A stretch of DNA of 64,000 bases from Iris pallida (GCA_029216955.1 JANAVB010016200.1:1035675-1099674); one strand, 5' to 3'; shown: positions 9,075 through 21,037, counted from the stretch's first letter. Translations and numbers: made by a program. The notes: a model not told the origin generated them from the letters alone.

Positions 9075-12000
9075 TCATTGAGGAGGTTGAGTGCTGAGAT
9101 CAATGATTAGTCTTTTCAAATTCTCAGCCATCTCTACTCTGGAGTTGTCACGACCCGCACCCTAGAGTAAGGGCACGAGAAGTGGGTACGTCCAGCCTAC
9201 GCCGCAGTGTCGGCGGTAGAACGCTGTCCTAGGTCACAACATCTAACAATATAAGGTACATGTACACTATATACACTCCGAATGGAGGTGACATAACAGA
9301 ATATAGTCTCAATCACATCTAAGGCAGAAATATGATAAGAAAGATAGATATGAAACGAATCCACAGAGATACAAATAGAAAGAGAGTCTAAGTGTCTAAG
9401 ATAACACAACAATCCAGAACATCCAACTCAATACAATAATCCAGAGAAATGAATACATCTGAAAAGACATCCTAGACTAAAGGTGTGTCATCCACTGCTA
9501 ATAGATCCTGCTGGAGATCCAGGTCACAGCAATCCTCTAGGGTAGTCCCATAATATGTGGTACAGAGCGCCTCGTCCTCATCCTCTATAATATTTTCAAC
9601 AGGTCCAGTCAGGACAGGAGCGAGCACAATACATCTCCTGCAAATCATAAAAGGTTAGGAAATATAAACATGCTAGAGAATAAGATACATGAAACTGAAA
9701 GAACAACATGATATAAAAGAGAGACTTTAAGTAAATAGCTACAGTATATATAAGAGAACTATCAGTGACTAGTGATTCAGAGTACAAGATAAACAATGTG
9801 AATAGCTGGATGTGATTCATGGCTATACTAAAGAGGTGATTCATGACTATACTACTTTGGAATTATTCACATATTTAGTTCTATTCCCCCATCCCTAATC
9901 AATACACAAGGATCTAGTCAAGTTACGTTAAGATTCATGACTATGCTACTGGCTCATAAAGTGTGATTCATGAATAGATTCGTGAAGGCTCTATGATTCA
10001 TGAGAGTACAGGAATCACAAGCAGATTCATGATAGATTCATGATATAGAAGAATGAGATACATAATTTATGTGAAACACACGAGACATGAGTATCTGATG
10101 CTCCCGAGAGGGATAACATCTCATGAAGGGATCCATATAGTACCAATCCGTATTACCAACGTGTCAGCATCAAGTAAAGTAATATAGAGCATGAATATAA
10201 TCTAACAAGATATGAAATGATCAGAGAATGTACTCGTCTGGTATCCTGGATATCTGAAGAGAATATACTGTCTGAGAAGTGGTGTCTGGCTCCTATAGAA
10301 CAGTACAAGTCACTACATGTCCAAAATAGTAAAATAGACTGCTACAATGCATTCTACATGATGTCTGGGTCAATCTAGGCTAAAGTCAACCTTTGGTCAA
10401 CTCTAGTCAACTATACTAGTAAAACTAGGTCAACTAGGTCAAGCCTAACACAAACAAGTCTCACTAAGCCTAGCCAGTCTATCCTAGCAAGCACACATCA
10501 TCACAAAGCCATACCAGTCTACCAACACATAATTCACATGTGTATACATGCCATATACATATATGAATGCACATAGGAACCACATAGGCTATATGCCACA
10601 GTCTATATTGGAGTCACACATATTTTACACATTATATATATCTAAATTAATATAAGCTATATATATATCTATCGTATTATTATTATCACATAGATAACAG
10701 ATATTACATATGTATACAAAATAGAGAGAGTGACATGTGCGTGTGTGTGTACATAAGTGTGTGTGAGTGACATCAATGGTGAGTGTATGTGTATATAAAA
10801 TGGAAAATTAGTGTGAGTGTTCAGCCATGTGTGTGTATGGGGATATATGTGTGAGTGCAAATAGATGTAGGAAACATCATAGGTTATAGGGGCTCTCAGA
10901 TTTTAGGCATATGTGTGTGTGTGTGAATATGTATAAAAAAACAGTGCAATATATATCAGTTATTATATCTATGTGTGTGTATAAGAATCAACATAAGCCA
11001 TAGTATGTTATGTCAATATGTGTGAGTGATATGGTGATAGTAGCTATAGGGTGTTCCTGTGTACCTGTGTGTGTGATACTAGTTAAAACAGTACAAGGAT
11101 TCATATGTGAGTGATGTGTGTGTAGCATATATGTGTGTATGTGTGTGTGTCAAATAGGAAAACAATTTTGTAGATAGATGTTCTCAGGATACAGTAGATA
11201 GGTGTGTACAGATAGCAGTGGGTAGGGATAACAGCGTGCATACTTAACAGGTCTCAGGATTTCAGATAGGTGTGTGTGTATAGATCAGTAAAGGGTGTGT
11301 GAGTTAACAGTACAAATGTACATGCATTCTCAAGAAATTTGAATCCAGAGAACACATGACAGTTCTCAGTGTCTCAGTTAACAATTTAGGATTTTAGTCC
11401 AACACATATCAGTCCCAAATCGATTCAAAACCCTAAAACCAAACACCAATCATGAACCTAACATGATCATCATCTCAGATACATATAGGTGAACTAATCA
11501 TGGCAAATTAATCATGGAAAATAGTTTGAAATTATATTTAATTCTCAGAAATCACAATAGTGAACTATGTATCAGACATTTAGGGGAAAACCCAATTCGA
11601 AGTCCAATTGACAACTAATATTCGAATCTAGTGGTTGGTAAATAATGTGTCATAGGTGAACATGCCTCACAGTGTGAGTCGTATCCCCAAAGTGGGATAT
11701 GACTTGTGCAATCAAGTTTTACACACACAAATATACTATGACACAGTGCAGTCTCGTGCACGCGTGCACACGTGTCTAGCATACGACACAGGCCACGTGG
11801 AGACACGTGGTATTGTACACGTGTTTACCTAGCATAGGGCTAGGTTTGTGTCACCCTAAATCGTGTCCACAAGACACATAGACACGATACGAAACCCGTG
11901 TCAGCAGTACCTGTGGCACGTGTGCATCGAAGGCAACGGCCAGTACGGGCACGAAAGCGTATCCGACTCGCCACGACGCGACTCAAGACTCGAGGGGACT

Positions 12001-13909
12001 TACGTCAGTCACTGCCCCTCGGTCCTCGCCAAGAGGTGCGTGTCCATACGCTGTGTCCAGTGAGCAATCCTACCCGTATAGCAGGACAGTGTTCCCGCGA
12101 CTGCAACAGCGTGTTCGTGTCCACATACTGACACGACACGACACCAAAATCATAGACCAAGGACACAAAATCAAAGACGAACTCTATATCTATGAATTCA
12201 TTCAAAAATATTTCAATAAACAGCACAAAATACTTAGTGTGGCATTTCATCGAACACCTAGTTCTAGGTTAGGATACGTGTCCGATACGGATACGAAATC
12301 AAATGCAATGGACACCAAACCTTTACTACAGCTAGGGGACACCTAGATCTAGGCTACCATGCAAAGAAAACAGAATTAAAATGTAATTTGAAGGGTTTAC
12401 CTATAGGTTGCAAATGACCAAAAAAAGCCCCAAATCGAATAGTTCCCGTTACTAGCCAAATCCTCTAAATTGCTCACAAACTGAAATCACTCTCCATGAA
12501 TATCAAATAGAGGATGATTAGAATCTATTGCAAAAGATTTAGATCAAAAAGGAATTAAAATGGATTTAATATGAATTAGGGAAGATGAGAATTACATTTT
12601 CCTTCTAAAAGTTGGTTCTACACAAGAGAGGCAAGAACAAAGGAATGAGAGTTTAAATAGGGGGGATTCCCAATGTATGGCCGGCCACTATAGGCTAAGT
12701 TAGGGTTAGGGTTTCCTTAATGGGCTATGGGCCCAGTTGCATTAGTCATGGAATTAAATTCCTAAGTCATAAGTCATTGATCCTAGTCTTCATTCTCCTA
12801 TTTCAAACTTGGTTCTAAATGACTAAAATTGGGTTGACTTAAGTTAGACTATGGTCACACCATGCTAACCAAGGCACCATAGCTAGGGTCAACATCTAGG
12901 TCAGTCTACAAAGTCTCAATTAGCCAAAGTCAAAAATAGCAATCACCAATTCAATAAATTAAAATAAATTCAAAAATTCTCAAATGACCAAAATACCCTC
13001 AAGCTAAAATATGGTAGTGATAGGAGTCAAGTATCCTTTGTCTTGCAAAAGCTCTCCAAGATTCTGGATCAAAAGGTTGCAGCGTTTCTGCTCGACGTTC
13101 CAGTTCTACACCTTCGATATGGAAAAGTGTATCCCGCTGCCTCTTCAAGGCATCTAATTGACTTACAGCAATTTGATGCATCTCCAATACTTTTTTTTCG
13201 CGTTGTCGAGCTATTTTTGCTGCTTCTTGAAGCCAAGCTATTTCAATTTCTAGTTCTTGGAGACGAACTTGATATTCAGCAGCTTCTTTTTCCTTCTCTG
13301 CAACTTCAGTCTTATAACGTTCAACAGAAGAAGTCGTCACGACAATGCGAGATTCCAACTCTGCAGAATGCTGTGAGAAAGCTACCACAGAAGCTTTAAA
13401 TTTTGCTTTTTGTATTACAGCTTCGCGAGCCATCACCTCGCATTCAGTATCTACAAGTTTTTGGATGTTTTCTCTTGTTAGATCTTTGTAAGACTTGATC
13501 GATTCTTCAAGTTCATTCAAAATATGATCTAAATAATTGACTCTATCCAGATCACCAATCTTGCGGATGGCTCCAATGATGAAGGAGGAAGGGCCCCTTA
13601 CTGATTCATAAGGTTGGTCCTTTTCTATGACCAGTTGAATTAAAGGCTTCAGAGAAGTGAAGAAAGCATTAGTATATGATTCGACAACAGCTCTGTTCAT
13701 CGCTGAGACCCCAAGGGTAGCCACTAGTATTGGAATTCTTGTTTCTGAAGTAACTGGTAGAACTACAGATTGTACACCAGGAGACCCGAGTACTGGCATC
13801 ATAGAAGAACTTCCCTCTCCAGTTTGGGTCCCCATATCCAAGGGAGCCATAGTCGAGCTGAAACTGAATATGGTTGATGCAGCTTTTGCAAGTGTCCCCA
13901 TAGGACCTA
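9075..13909 (-). CDS. Tat1 antisense gene, last coding exon, split by a solo LTR
   Basis: Read on the - strand this exon runs 13909-13023 and resumes at 9140, ending at a TGA at 9075-9077. The solo LTR and one TSD copy lie between, and the frame joins exactly. About 316 codons are open with no stop, which is notable in an element whose sense genes are ruined. The protein has a Ser/Gly/Thr-rich start, a conserved block near residues 75-115 (VRGPSSFI), then a long heptad-rich coiled coil ending in TQPPQ. It matches the C-terminal part of the Tat2 antisense gene (36945-37758). The function is unknown. Confidence 0.6.
9141..9145. repeat. target-site duplication GGAGT, left copy
   Basis: The five bases directly before the solo LTR. 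The identical GGAGT lies at 13023-13027 directly after it, as expected for integrase-mediated insertion. Confidence 0.85.
9472..9627 (-). CDS. conserved acidic micro-ORF in family-B LTR, copy 1
   Basis: 51 codons plus stop, starting in the text at a conserved VLAPVLTGPVEN motif, followed by an acidic stretch, a TYYG motif and a Leu/Asp-rich tail. The frame, length and stop are shared with copies at 29668-29826 and 48525-48683 despite many base differences. The true start is unknown; no in-frame ATG is conserved close upstream. No known family is recognised. Confidence 0.4.
   Translation of the reverse strand: MLAPVLTGPVENIIEDEDEALCTTYYGTTLEDCCDLDLQQDLLAVDDTPLV
12651..12661 (-). promoter_or_regulatory. 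TATA-like box of solo LTR copy 1
   Basis: On the - strand CTATTTAAAC, preceded about 20 bp upstream by GGCCGGCC (near 12679-12686). The pair GGCCGG plus TATA recurs in the other family-B LTRs (26408 and 26442; 45283-45290; 52178-52185), so it marks the core promoter. Confidence 0.55.
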
Positions 13910-13975
13910 CTATAATCAAGATACACGGTTAACACATATAAATTACAGGAATTAAGGTAAAAGTCAAAATTTTAC
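13910..13975 (-). other. intron of the Tat1 antisense gene
   Basis: A GT donor (GAG/GTAAAA, at 13975) and AG acceptor (TTATAG, at 13910) enclose 66 bp on the - strand. An intron at the same place occurs in Tat2 (36870-36944), and both acceptors open the next exon in phase 1. The short upstream exon piece 13976-14026 is cut off by LARD-A and appears to have a stop just before the donor. Confidence 0.5.
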
Positions 13976-14026
13976 CTCATCCTGGCAATACATATGGGGT
14001 TTCACGGGGCATGTCCAGATCAGAAC

Positions 14027-15991
14027 TGTAAAACCCCTAAATTTCTACTATTTTTTTAAAAAATAAATTGGTACTGACTTTTGTTCTTATTTTGTATTTG
14101 TACGTCGCGTAGTTGCATTGCACGTCGCGAGCGAAATTCCGGTTTTTTTGTAATTGCTCGACGAGTGCGAATATGTGCGAGCATACATATTTTAGAAAAA
14201 CATTTTTTAATTTTTATAGTTTGAAAATAATATATATAATAATTATTTTAGCTACCGTACCAATATTTCCAAGTTCATTATTTTATTTATGAAAAGCCTT
14301 TCATTTATACAGTTATAATAATAAATAATATTCTTCTAAAATGGTATACTAGAAAAGTATATTTATGTAAATATTAAATGTGCATACATATATATTTCAT
14401 AATTTATTTTTAATAAAAATATAATTTTTGAAATTATTATTACTAGTATTTTTGGAAAATATATTTTAAAATTATTGTGGCAATTTAAATCTTGATTTGA
14501 TTTTATGGATTTATTTAAATAGTTAAATTAATATCTATATTTGAAATTTGATTTATCTTATTTAATTTTAAACTAAAAGATATAATTTAATTAGATTTAA
14601 ATTGGATTTGGATTTGGATTTAGATTTGATTGGTTTTAAATTTATTAGTAGCAAATTATCTATTAAGGATTTAAATTTTCTACATCCTTATCCAACTGGA
14701 AATTCCCACCTCCTATATAAGGAGAGGTACTCATCCAAAAATTTTAACTCCAAATTCCACAACCCAAGGTTGTGCATCGTGTCCGTGCCCCTATTTTTTT
14801 CTTTTTCACTATTTTATTTACATATACATTTCACCTTCTTCGTGTCCACATGTCGGACACGATTTCGACACAGCAAATCCAACCCTCTAATCCAAAACCC
14901 TAATCCTATTCTAAACCCTAATCTCTTCCTCTGGCCGACTCCCTGCCAGATCACTGTCGCTGGCATCGCGTAGTCCTACCATGTCGACCCAGCCATAACC
15001 ATCAAACTGCCTCACCAGACTTTCTTCGGCTTCTTCCTTAGCCCTCGCTGGCCCCCATCCCTGTCCCCGACTCGGCCGCCTCCATCGGCCATCAAACCAC
15101 ACCACCTCGTCATGTCCCTGTCTCTCCATCGATCTTCTTATCCTTGTCAAACCAGCCCGACACTACTCTCCATCACCACCATCACTTTCTTCCATCTCCG
15201 GTAAGCCACTTCTAAATCGGCCACCACCGGCCTTGACTGCGCAAGCACCGCTCGTCGCCACCACTAACAAAGCTCCAAATCCGCAGCCCAAAAACCCAAA
15301 ATCAACCACACTTACCTCATCTCCGCTCCTGCACTCCGCCATATGCCCAAGCCGTCGGCGAGCCTTCCCGATCTCTGCCGTGAGTCTGCTCCCCGTCATG
15401 GATCTGGCCTGGGACCAGACTTGCACAGGCGATGAGTCCTTCTGTCGGTGCCGCCCAGCCATGCCAGCCCTGTCTTCGATTTCAACACATCACCGCCGAA
15501 CTAGCCCCTCTCCGTGCGCTACGCCCGGTTCTTCCCGACCGCCTAAGCCTCTACGCCGTCGCGTCCCGGTACCTCCCACTCTGGCGACGCCTCCTTTCTC
15601 TCTCCCGACCGCAACTCCCTCTCTTTCGCGCGCACTCTCTCTCCTATGTCTCACCCGCTCTCCCCTTTCTCCTTCCGAAATCCCTAAATCCCCTTATCCC
15701 CTCTTAAGAAGCAGCATCAGCTGCTATAGGAATTTTATTATTAATTTTATTATTATTTTCTTTTTTAGTTGTTTTGTTTTGTTATTATTCTTATTTTATT
15801 TTTTTGTAGTTAGTGTTGTTTTGTTGATTGGTGTTGTGTCTCAGTTTTCTGGTCTTGTTCTATTTTTCTTTATGAGTATTATTATTATCATTATTTTATA
15901 TATTATTATTATTAGGATTATTAATATTATAATTTTTGATTATTACTTTTTTTGTTATTATTGCTAGCATCATGCTTAATAATTTTATTAC

Positions 15992-16052
<61 letters not shown>

Positions 16053-17967
16053 TTTTGTCTTGCTAATATTATTACTTGAATTATTATTATCAATTTAGAA
16101 AATTTTACAAATATTTTCTAGCTAATTTCAAAGTAAATTTTTGACTCTAAACTATTTTTCTTGAATTATATGTATATAAATATAGTTGACAAGTTATAGT
16201 TTTGGCCTAAATAACTCCTTATTATTTTTGAATAAGTACTTAAATATCTTCATATATAAAATATAGTTTTTATACTTAGAAATATTATTTTGCCAAAACT
16301 TAGGGTTTTTTCCGAAAAAGATTTTTGGATTTTCAAGTAATTGATTTAATTATTTTACTAAATAAAACTATTTTTAATTATTAAGAAAAGTTTTATAAAA
16401 ATATATATATTATTTAACTCATTCTTTAGATATTGTTCCTGTCCATGACCAAGTCATTCCCTCGCCAATTCTAGACTACCCTATGTCGACCTTAACTATT
16501 CTGACCGTCCCAGACCTAATGGAACTGTCTGTGCCACCATCAGAGGTCACCATGCGTAGTTGTTGCACCGAAGTCGTAGTTCGTGCTACCTTGATCATCG
16601 CAGCACACCAGGCATCCTACCAGGCAAGACACCTTGTCATTCGCTGTTTATTTATTTTAGCTCATATTTTATGCGTTATTCATTATTTTTTAATGCAAAA
16701 TAAACTGTGATACATGGCATAACCTGTTAGAACTTACTGTTCAGTTATATTTCCTGCTATGTATTATTTTTTTATACATTAAACCTAGATTTAAGGGGCC
16801 ACCTTTGTGTGTTGCATTCATTGGCCTTGACACGTTGTACCATGAAGTTGTGTGTCGCATGTAGAATACGGACGTACGTGACTGGCTGGCCACCGGTACG
16901 TATAAGCCGTACGATAGAAATAACCGCTAATAGAGGTTGTATGCTTAGTTTGACTTAGCGGTTATAGAGGTTTTCTGTTGTGGATACAACATAGTAGGCA
17001 TTGGACGGGGAGGACAATTTCTTAGCGTATGGGCTTTGATGCACTTTCTCTTGTGACCCGAAAGGTCCGCTGGAGATACAGGGTTGACGACCCATGATTA
17101 CTGACGGCCACTGACGTTCTGCGGAATGTTATGCTCTTACTGATTGGGCCTCTGGTGCCCCAAGGAGGGACCATGCCGATCATATTTAGCGAGGGCCCAT
17201 GCGTAAGAAGGATTGTTCTTAACTATATTTCACTTAAAACGGTTATGCACCTTTATCTGTTAGGTACGAGTACTTTTGGTTTGGGTACTTGTATCTGACC
17301 GTGGCTTGGAACAATAACTTATCGCGGATTAGTTCATCACATCTTGTTCTTGTTTGGTTGTAGGTGTGACTTGCTACTTCGATGAAAAGGTATTGAACCT
17401 TGTTAGGGTCCGGATACCATATTGGATTCATAGCATGAAAAGATACGTCATCGTGAATTAGTTTACCATCTCCTGTCCTTGTTTGGTTGGGGAGATGGTA
17501 AGTTAGTTCAATAGGTGCGTATTGGACCATGTTATAATTCAATTGACTTATTTATTTGAGCAATATTTATTCAGTTTATATGGCATGATATTTTGTGTCT
17601 TGTTACGTCCCTCTGAGGACCTGGTTATCTCGCCTGGTGTGTGCTCTTGTCTTTCGCAGGTGCTCTAGCTCTAGCTGTGACCATCTCCATATCTTCGAGG
17701 ATGATTGTGCTTAGATCGTCTTCGCTTCGCTCGCTAAAATCTTTCTTTTGTTATGTATCTCTTTTCATTGTTGGTAGTGGATTTGTCTCCGCCCAACATA
17801 TTGTATCAAGATAGTTCATTATCATTATATGATATCTTTTATTCATTTATTTTTGTGTGGATGAGATTAGTTATGGTTCTACTGTATTTTACAGCTTACG
17901 TATATTTATTATACGGCTGGCATGTCTATGTTTCTAGTCCTACGTATTATAGGACTGGGGCGTTACA
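14027..17967 (+). repeat. 5' LTR of LARD-A (3941 bp)
   Basis: Starts TGTAAAAC and ends GGCGTTACA. The TATA box is at 14714-14720, followed by a GC-rich block (about 14880-15715), an ATT microsatellite (about 15990-16055), an AT-rich part and a mixed 3' part. It differs from the right copy at roughly 4% of sites in the first 250 bases by my count. The GC-rich block has open frames on both strands, but none I would call a gene. Confidence 0.8.
14714..14720 (+). promoter_or_regulatory. TATA box of LARD-A 5' LTR
   Basis: TATATAA in the context CTCCTATATAAGGAGAGG, itself nearly palindromic. It is repeated in the right LTR at 19965-19971. The GC-rich block begins about 160 bp downstream and would be the transcribed leader. 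Confidence 0.65.
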
Positions 17968-17975
17968 TATTTTTA

Positions 17976-17993
17976 TGGTGGCTTATGCAGGTC
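17976..17993 (+). other. primer-binding-site candidate of LARD-A
   Basis: TGGTGGCTTATGCAGGTC starts 8 bases after the LTR. The complement would end in ..CCACCA, as a tRNA 3' end does. LARD-B has TGGTGGCCCATGCAGGTC at the same place (complement of 48111-48128). The primer tRNA is not identified, and the site is not the usual initiator-Met type. Confidence 0.45.
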
Positions 17994-18479
17994 AAGATAA
18001 ATTGTTTGGTTACTTCACCGTACCAAGCAAGCCTGCGTATAGGATTAGAGTCTAGGATCTCATCCACATACTTGACCTCTTTCCTAGATTTTATCTACCG
18101 TTTGACTCATTAATTTGCATCTTGTTTGATTCCTTCTATCATTATTCTCATCTCCCCTTCGTGCTTGCTAGAGGTTAGGAAAGTGACCCCTACTAGTTCG
18201 ACATGTTTCTTTTGTCCCAAAACACCATTAGTTTATTTCTTTTAAGTTGGGTAGAATGCCTTGTGACCTAGCAATCCCTTTGTCCTTGTGACCTATATTA
18301 GCAAGTTTACTTAGATTCTAGAATCTAGAGGACCCTAACCCTTCTAGCCAACCAAGGACTTGGACAAGAAGACCATAGGACGACTGTATAAAGACCATCA
18401 CAGGACATGACTTAGATCCTTTAGAAGTTCGACTATACTTCCTCTCAATTTTAAACTCTCGTGCCTATAATTTCACCCT

Positions 18480-18720
18480 CTTGACAAATATTGCTACTAT
18501 AATCTAGATTTGCAAGTTTATTGATTTATCGAGCTTGTTCACGACATATTTTATTGGAAGAGCTCCCACTAACATATTGTCTAATCAGAACCGGTACATA
18601 ATGGTCTGATCAACCAAGTGCACTTTGGTTCGCTTTTATATATTATTCTACGTGGATGGAACATAATTAAACTTGGCCTTTAGAATTCCATCCACGGCTG
18701 CTTTGACAATTCCTTGAAAA
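18480..18720 (+). repeat. internal block shared by LARD-A and LARD-B
   Basis: Shared words in order with the complement of about 46850-47010 in LARD-B: CGAGCTTG, CATATTTTATTGG, TCTAATCAGAACCGG, ATGGTCTGATCAACC, CTACGTGGATGGA and TTAAACTTG. The rest of the interior and the LTRs are much less alike. The block may be a packaging or dimerisation signal, which is inference only. Confidence 0.6.
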
Positions 18721-19266
18721 TTTTCGGTCGTCTTTGAACCACGTCCTCGTATTCGATAATATCGTCTTTGAACTTCTTATTGCTTTTGCCTTCACCTATT
18801 TTAGAAGGACGAAGGCATTGTGCTAGAAATTCCTCTAGCTATCCTATCACCTATGACCATTATCACTCGATGTTGCTATGTCTTCGTCTTAAACTACTCG
18901 TCCTTCTTCTCGGCCGATATTTACTATCATGACCTTATAATCGCTTAAATTAGGAGTGAATCTAATCGTTCTCCTAATCGTTCCCCCAATCTACTCCCAA
19001 GAAATCATATCTTCTAGGTCTCTAATTTATTTTTCCATGATACCATACAATTCTTTATTGCAGGTTATCTTGATTAAACTCTAACCCTTGATCACTTTCA
19101 CTTTTGCATTAATTAGCCATATCCACGATTATTTTTGTATTTATCTAAATCACGATTTTCTAATGCATCTTGTGTTGAACGTTGTGAATTGATTTTTCCT
19201 CATCGCTACCCCTTTGTGCCCTCTCACCCCCTACTAATTCTTAATTTCGAGGACAAAATTCTTTTA

Positions 19267-19278
19267 AGTTGGGTAGGA
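19267..19278 (+). other. polypurine tract of LARD-A
   Basis: AGTTGGGTAGGA directly before the 3' LTR, preceded by the CGAGGACAAAATT motif known from Del/Tekay elements. It sets the orientation of the element as +. Confidence 0.6.
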
Positions 19279-20986
19279 TGTAAAACCCCTAAATTTCTAC
19301 TATTTTTTTAAAATAAATTGGTACTGATTTTTGTTCTTATTTTGTATTTGTACGTCGCGTAGTTGCATTGCACGTCGCGAGCAAAATTTCAGTTTTTTTT
19401 TCTAATTGCTCGACGAGTGCGAATATGTGCGAGCATACATATTTTAGAAAAACATTTTTTCATTTTATAGTTTCAAAATAATATATATAATAATTATTTT
19501 AGCTATCGTACAAAAATTTCCAAGTTCATTATTTTATTTATGAAAAGCCTTTCATTTATACAGTTATAATAACAAATAATATTCTTCTAAAATGGTATAC
19601 TAGAAAAGTATATTTATGTAAATATTAAATGTGCATACATATATATTTCGTAATTTATTTTAAATAAAAATATAATTTTCAAAATTATTATTACTAGTAT
19701 TTTTGGAAAACATATTTTAAAATTATTGTGGCAATTTAAATCTTGATTTGATTTTATGGATTTATTTAAATAGTTAAATTAATATCTATATTTGAAATTT
19801 GATTTATCTTATTTAATTTTAAACTAAAAGATGGAATTTAATTAGATTTAAATTAGATATGGATTTGGATTTGGATTTGATTGGTTTTAAATTTATTAGT
19901 AGCAAATTATCTATTAAGGATTTAAATTTTCTACATCCTTATCCAACTGAGAATTTTCACCTCCTATATAAGGAGAGGTACTCATCAATAAATTTCAACT
20001 CCAAATTCCACAACCCAAGTTTGTGTATCATGTCCGTGCCCCTATTTTTTTTTCCTTTTCACTATTTTATTTACATATACATTTCACCTTCTTCGTGTCC
20101 ACATGTCGGACACGATTTCGACACAACAAACCCAATCCTCTAATCCAAAACCCTAATCCTATTCTAAATCCTAATCTCTTCCTCTGGCCGACTCTCTGCC
20201 AGATCACTGCCGCTGGCATCGCGTAGTCCTACCATGTTGACCCAGCCACAACCATCAAACCGCTTCGCCAGACTTTCTCCGGCTTCTCCCTCAGCCCTCG
20301 CTGGCCCCCATCCCTCTCCGCGACTCGGCCGCCTCCATCGGCCATCAAACCACACCACCTCGTCGTATCCCTGTCTCTCAAACGATCTCTTTATCCTTGT
20401 CAAACCCGCCCGACACCACTCTCCATCACTACCATCACTTTCCTCCATCTCGGGTAAGCCACTTCTAAATTGGCCACCACCGGCCTTGACCGCGCAAGCA
20501 CCGCTCGTCGCCACCACTAACAAAGCCCAAAATCCGCAGCCCAAAAACCTAAAATCAACCACACTTACCTCATCTTCGCTCCTGCACTCCGCTATATGCC
20601 CAAGCCGTCGACGAGCCTTCCCGATCTCCGCCGTGAGTCTGCTCCCCGCCATGGATCTGGCCTGCGACCAGACCTGCACAGGCGGCGAGTCCTTCTGCTA
20701 GCGCCGCCTAGCCGTGCCAGCCCTGTCTCCGGTTTTGACACATCACCGCCGAACTCGCCCCTCTTCGTGCGCTACGCCCAGTGCTCCCCGACCGCCTAAG
20801 CCTCTACACCGTCGCGTCCCGGTACCTCCCACTCCGGCGGCGCCTCCTTCCTCTCTCCCGACCGCAACTCCCTCTCTCTCCCGCGCACTCTCTCTCCCTC
20901 TGTCTCACCCGCTCTCCCCTTTCTCTTTCCGAAATCCCTAAATCCCCTTATCCCCTCTAAAGAAGCAGCATCAGCTGCTATAGAAA

Positions 20987-21037
<51 letters not shown>

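Larger units (their letters stand above)
9146..13022 (-). mobile_element. solo LTR of family B (3877 bp)
   Basis: Flanked by GGAGT on both sides. It begins TGTCACGACC on + and ends TAGTGATA, whose complement is close to the TGTCACTACC start of the other solo copy at 26034. In transcription sense (- strand) the order is TATA box, GTGTC/GACAC-rich block (about 12315-11755), GT-rich tracts (11300-10725), TTGAC-rich block (about 10460-10375), a conserved block (10200-10095), TCATGA-rich block (10080-9800) and a short acidic ORF (9627-9472). It likely arose by recombination between the two LTRs of a full element. Confidence 0.85.
1515..14026 (+). mobile_element. Tat1: Ty3/gypsy Tat-lineage element, deleted and interrupted, 3' end outside the window
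   Basis: The 5' LTR, primer binding site, gag leader, gag, protease and the start of RT lie in order up to 8466. RT, RNase H and integrase are then missing. The spacer and antisense gene that follow integrase in Tat2 resume near 8640. A family-B solo LTR (9146-13022) splits the antisense exon, and LARD-A enters at 14027. The rest of Tat1 must lie to the right, outside the window. Many stops and the deletion make it non-autonomous. Confidence 0.85.
17968..19278 (+). other. internal region of LARD-A, non-coding
   Basis: No gag, protease, RT or integrase motif is visible in any frame. It holds a primer-binding-site candidate (17976-17993), a block shared with LARD-B (about 18480-18720), an additional polypurine-like stretch (18235-18257) and the terminal polypurine stretch (19267-19278). 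It must rely on proteins from an autonomous partner. Confidence 0.75.

Noticed and set aside
11863..12346. Overlapping frames of 66-97 codons in solo LTR copy 1
   Set aside because: They lie in the GTGTC/GACAC-rich block and have no counterpart frame in the other family-B LTRs.
13043..13399. 118-codon + strand frame
   Set aside because: It is a shadow of the antisense coiled-coil exon on the - strand.
15233..15967. 244-codon frame in the LARD-A LTR (and 155 codons at 20234-20701)
   Set aside because: It is C-rich, low complexity, open on both strands, frame not kept between the two LTR copies, and no domain is visible.
16483..16710. 75-codon frame repeated at 21727-21948
   Set aside because: The two copies are LTR duplicates from one insertion event, so their similarity is not evidence of selection.
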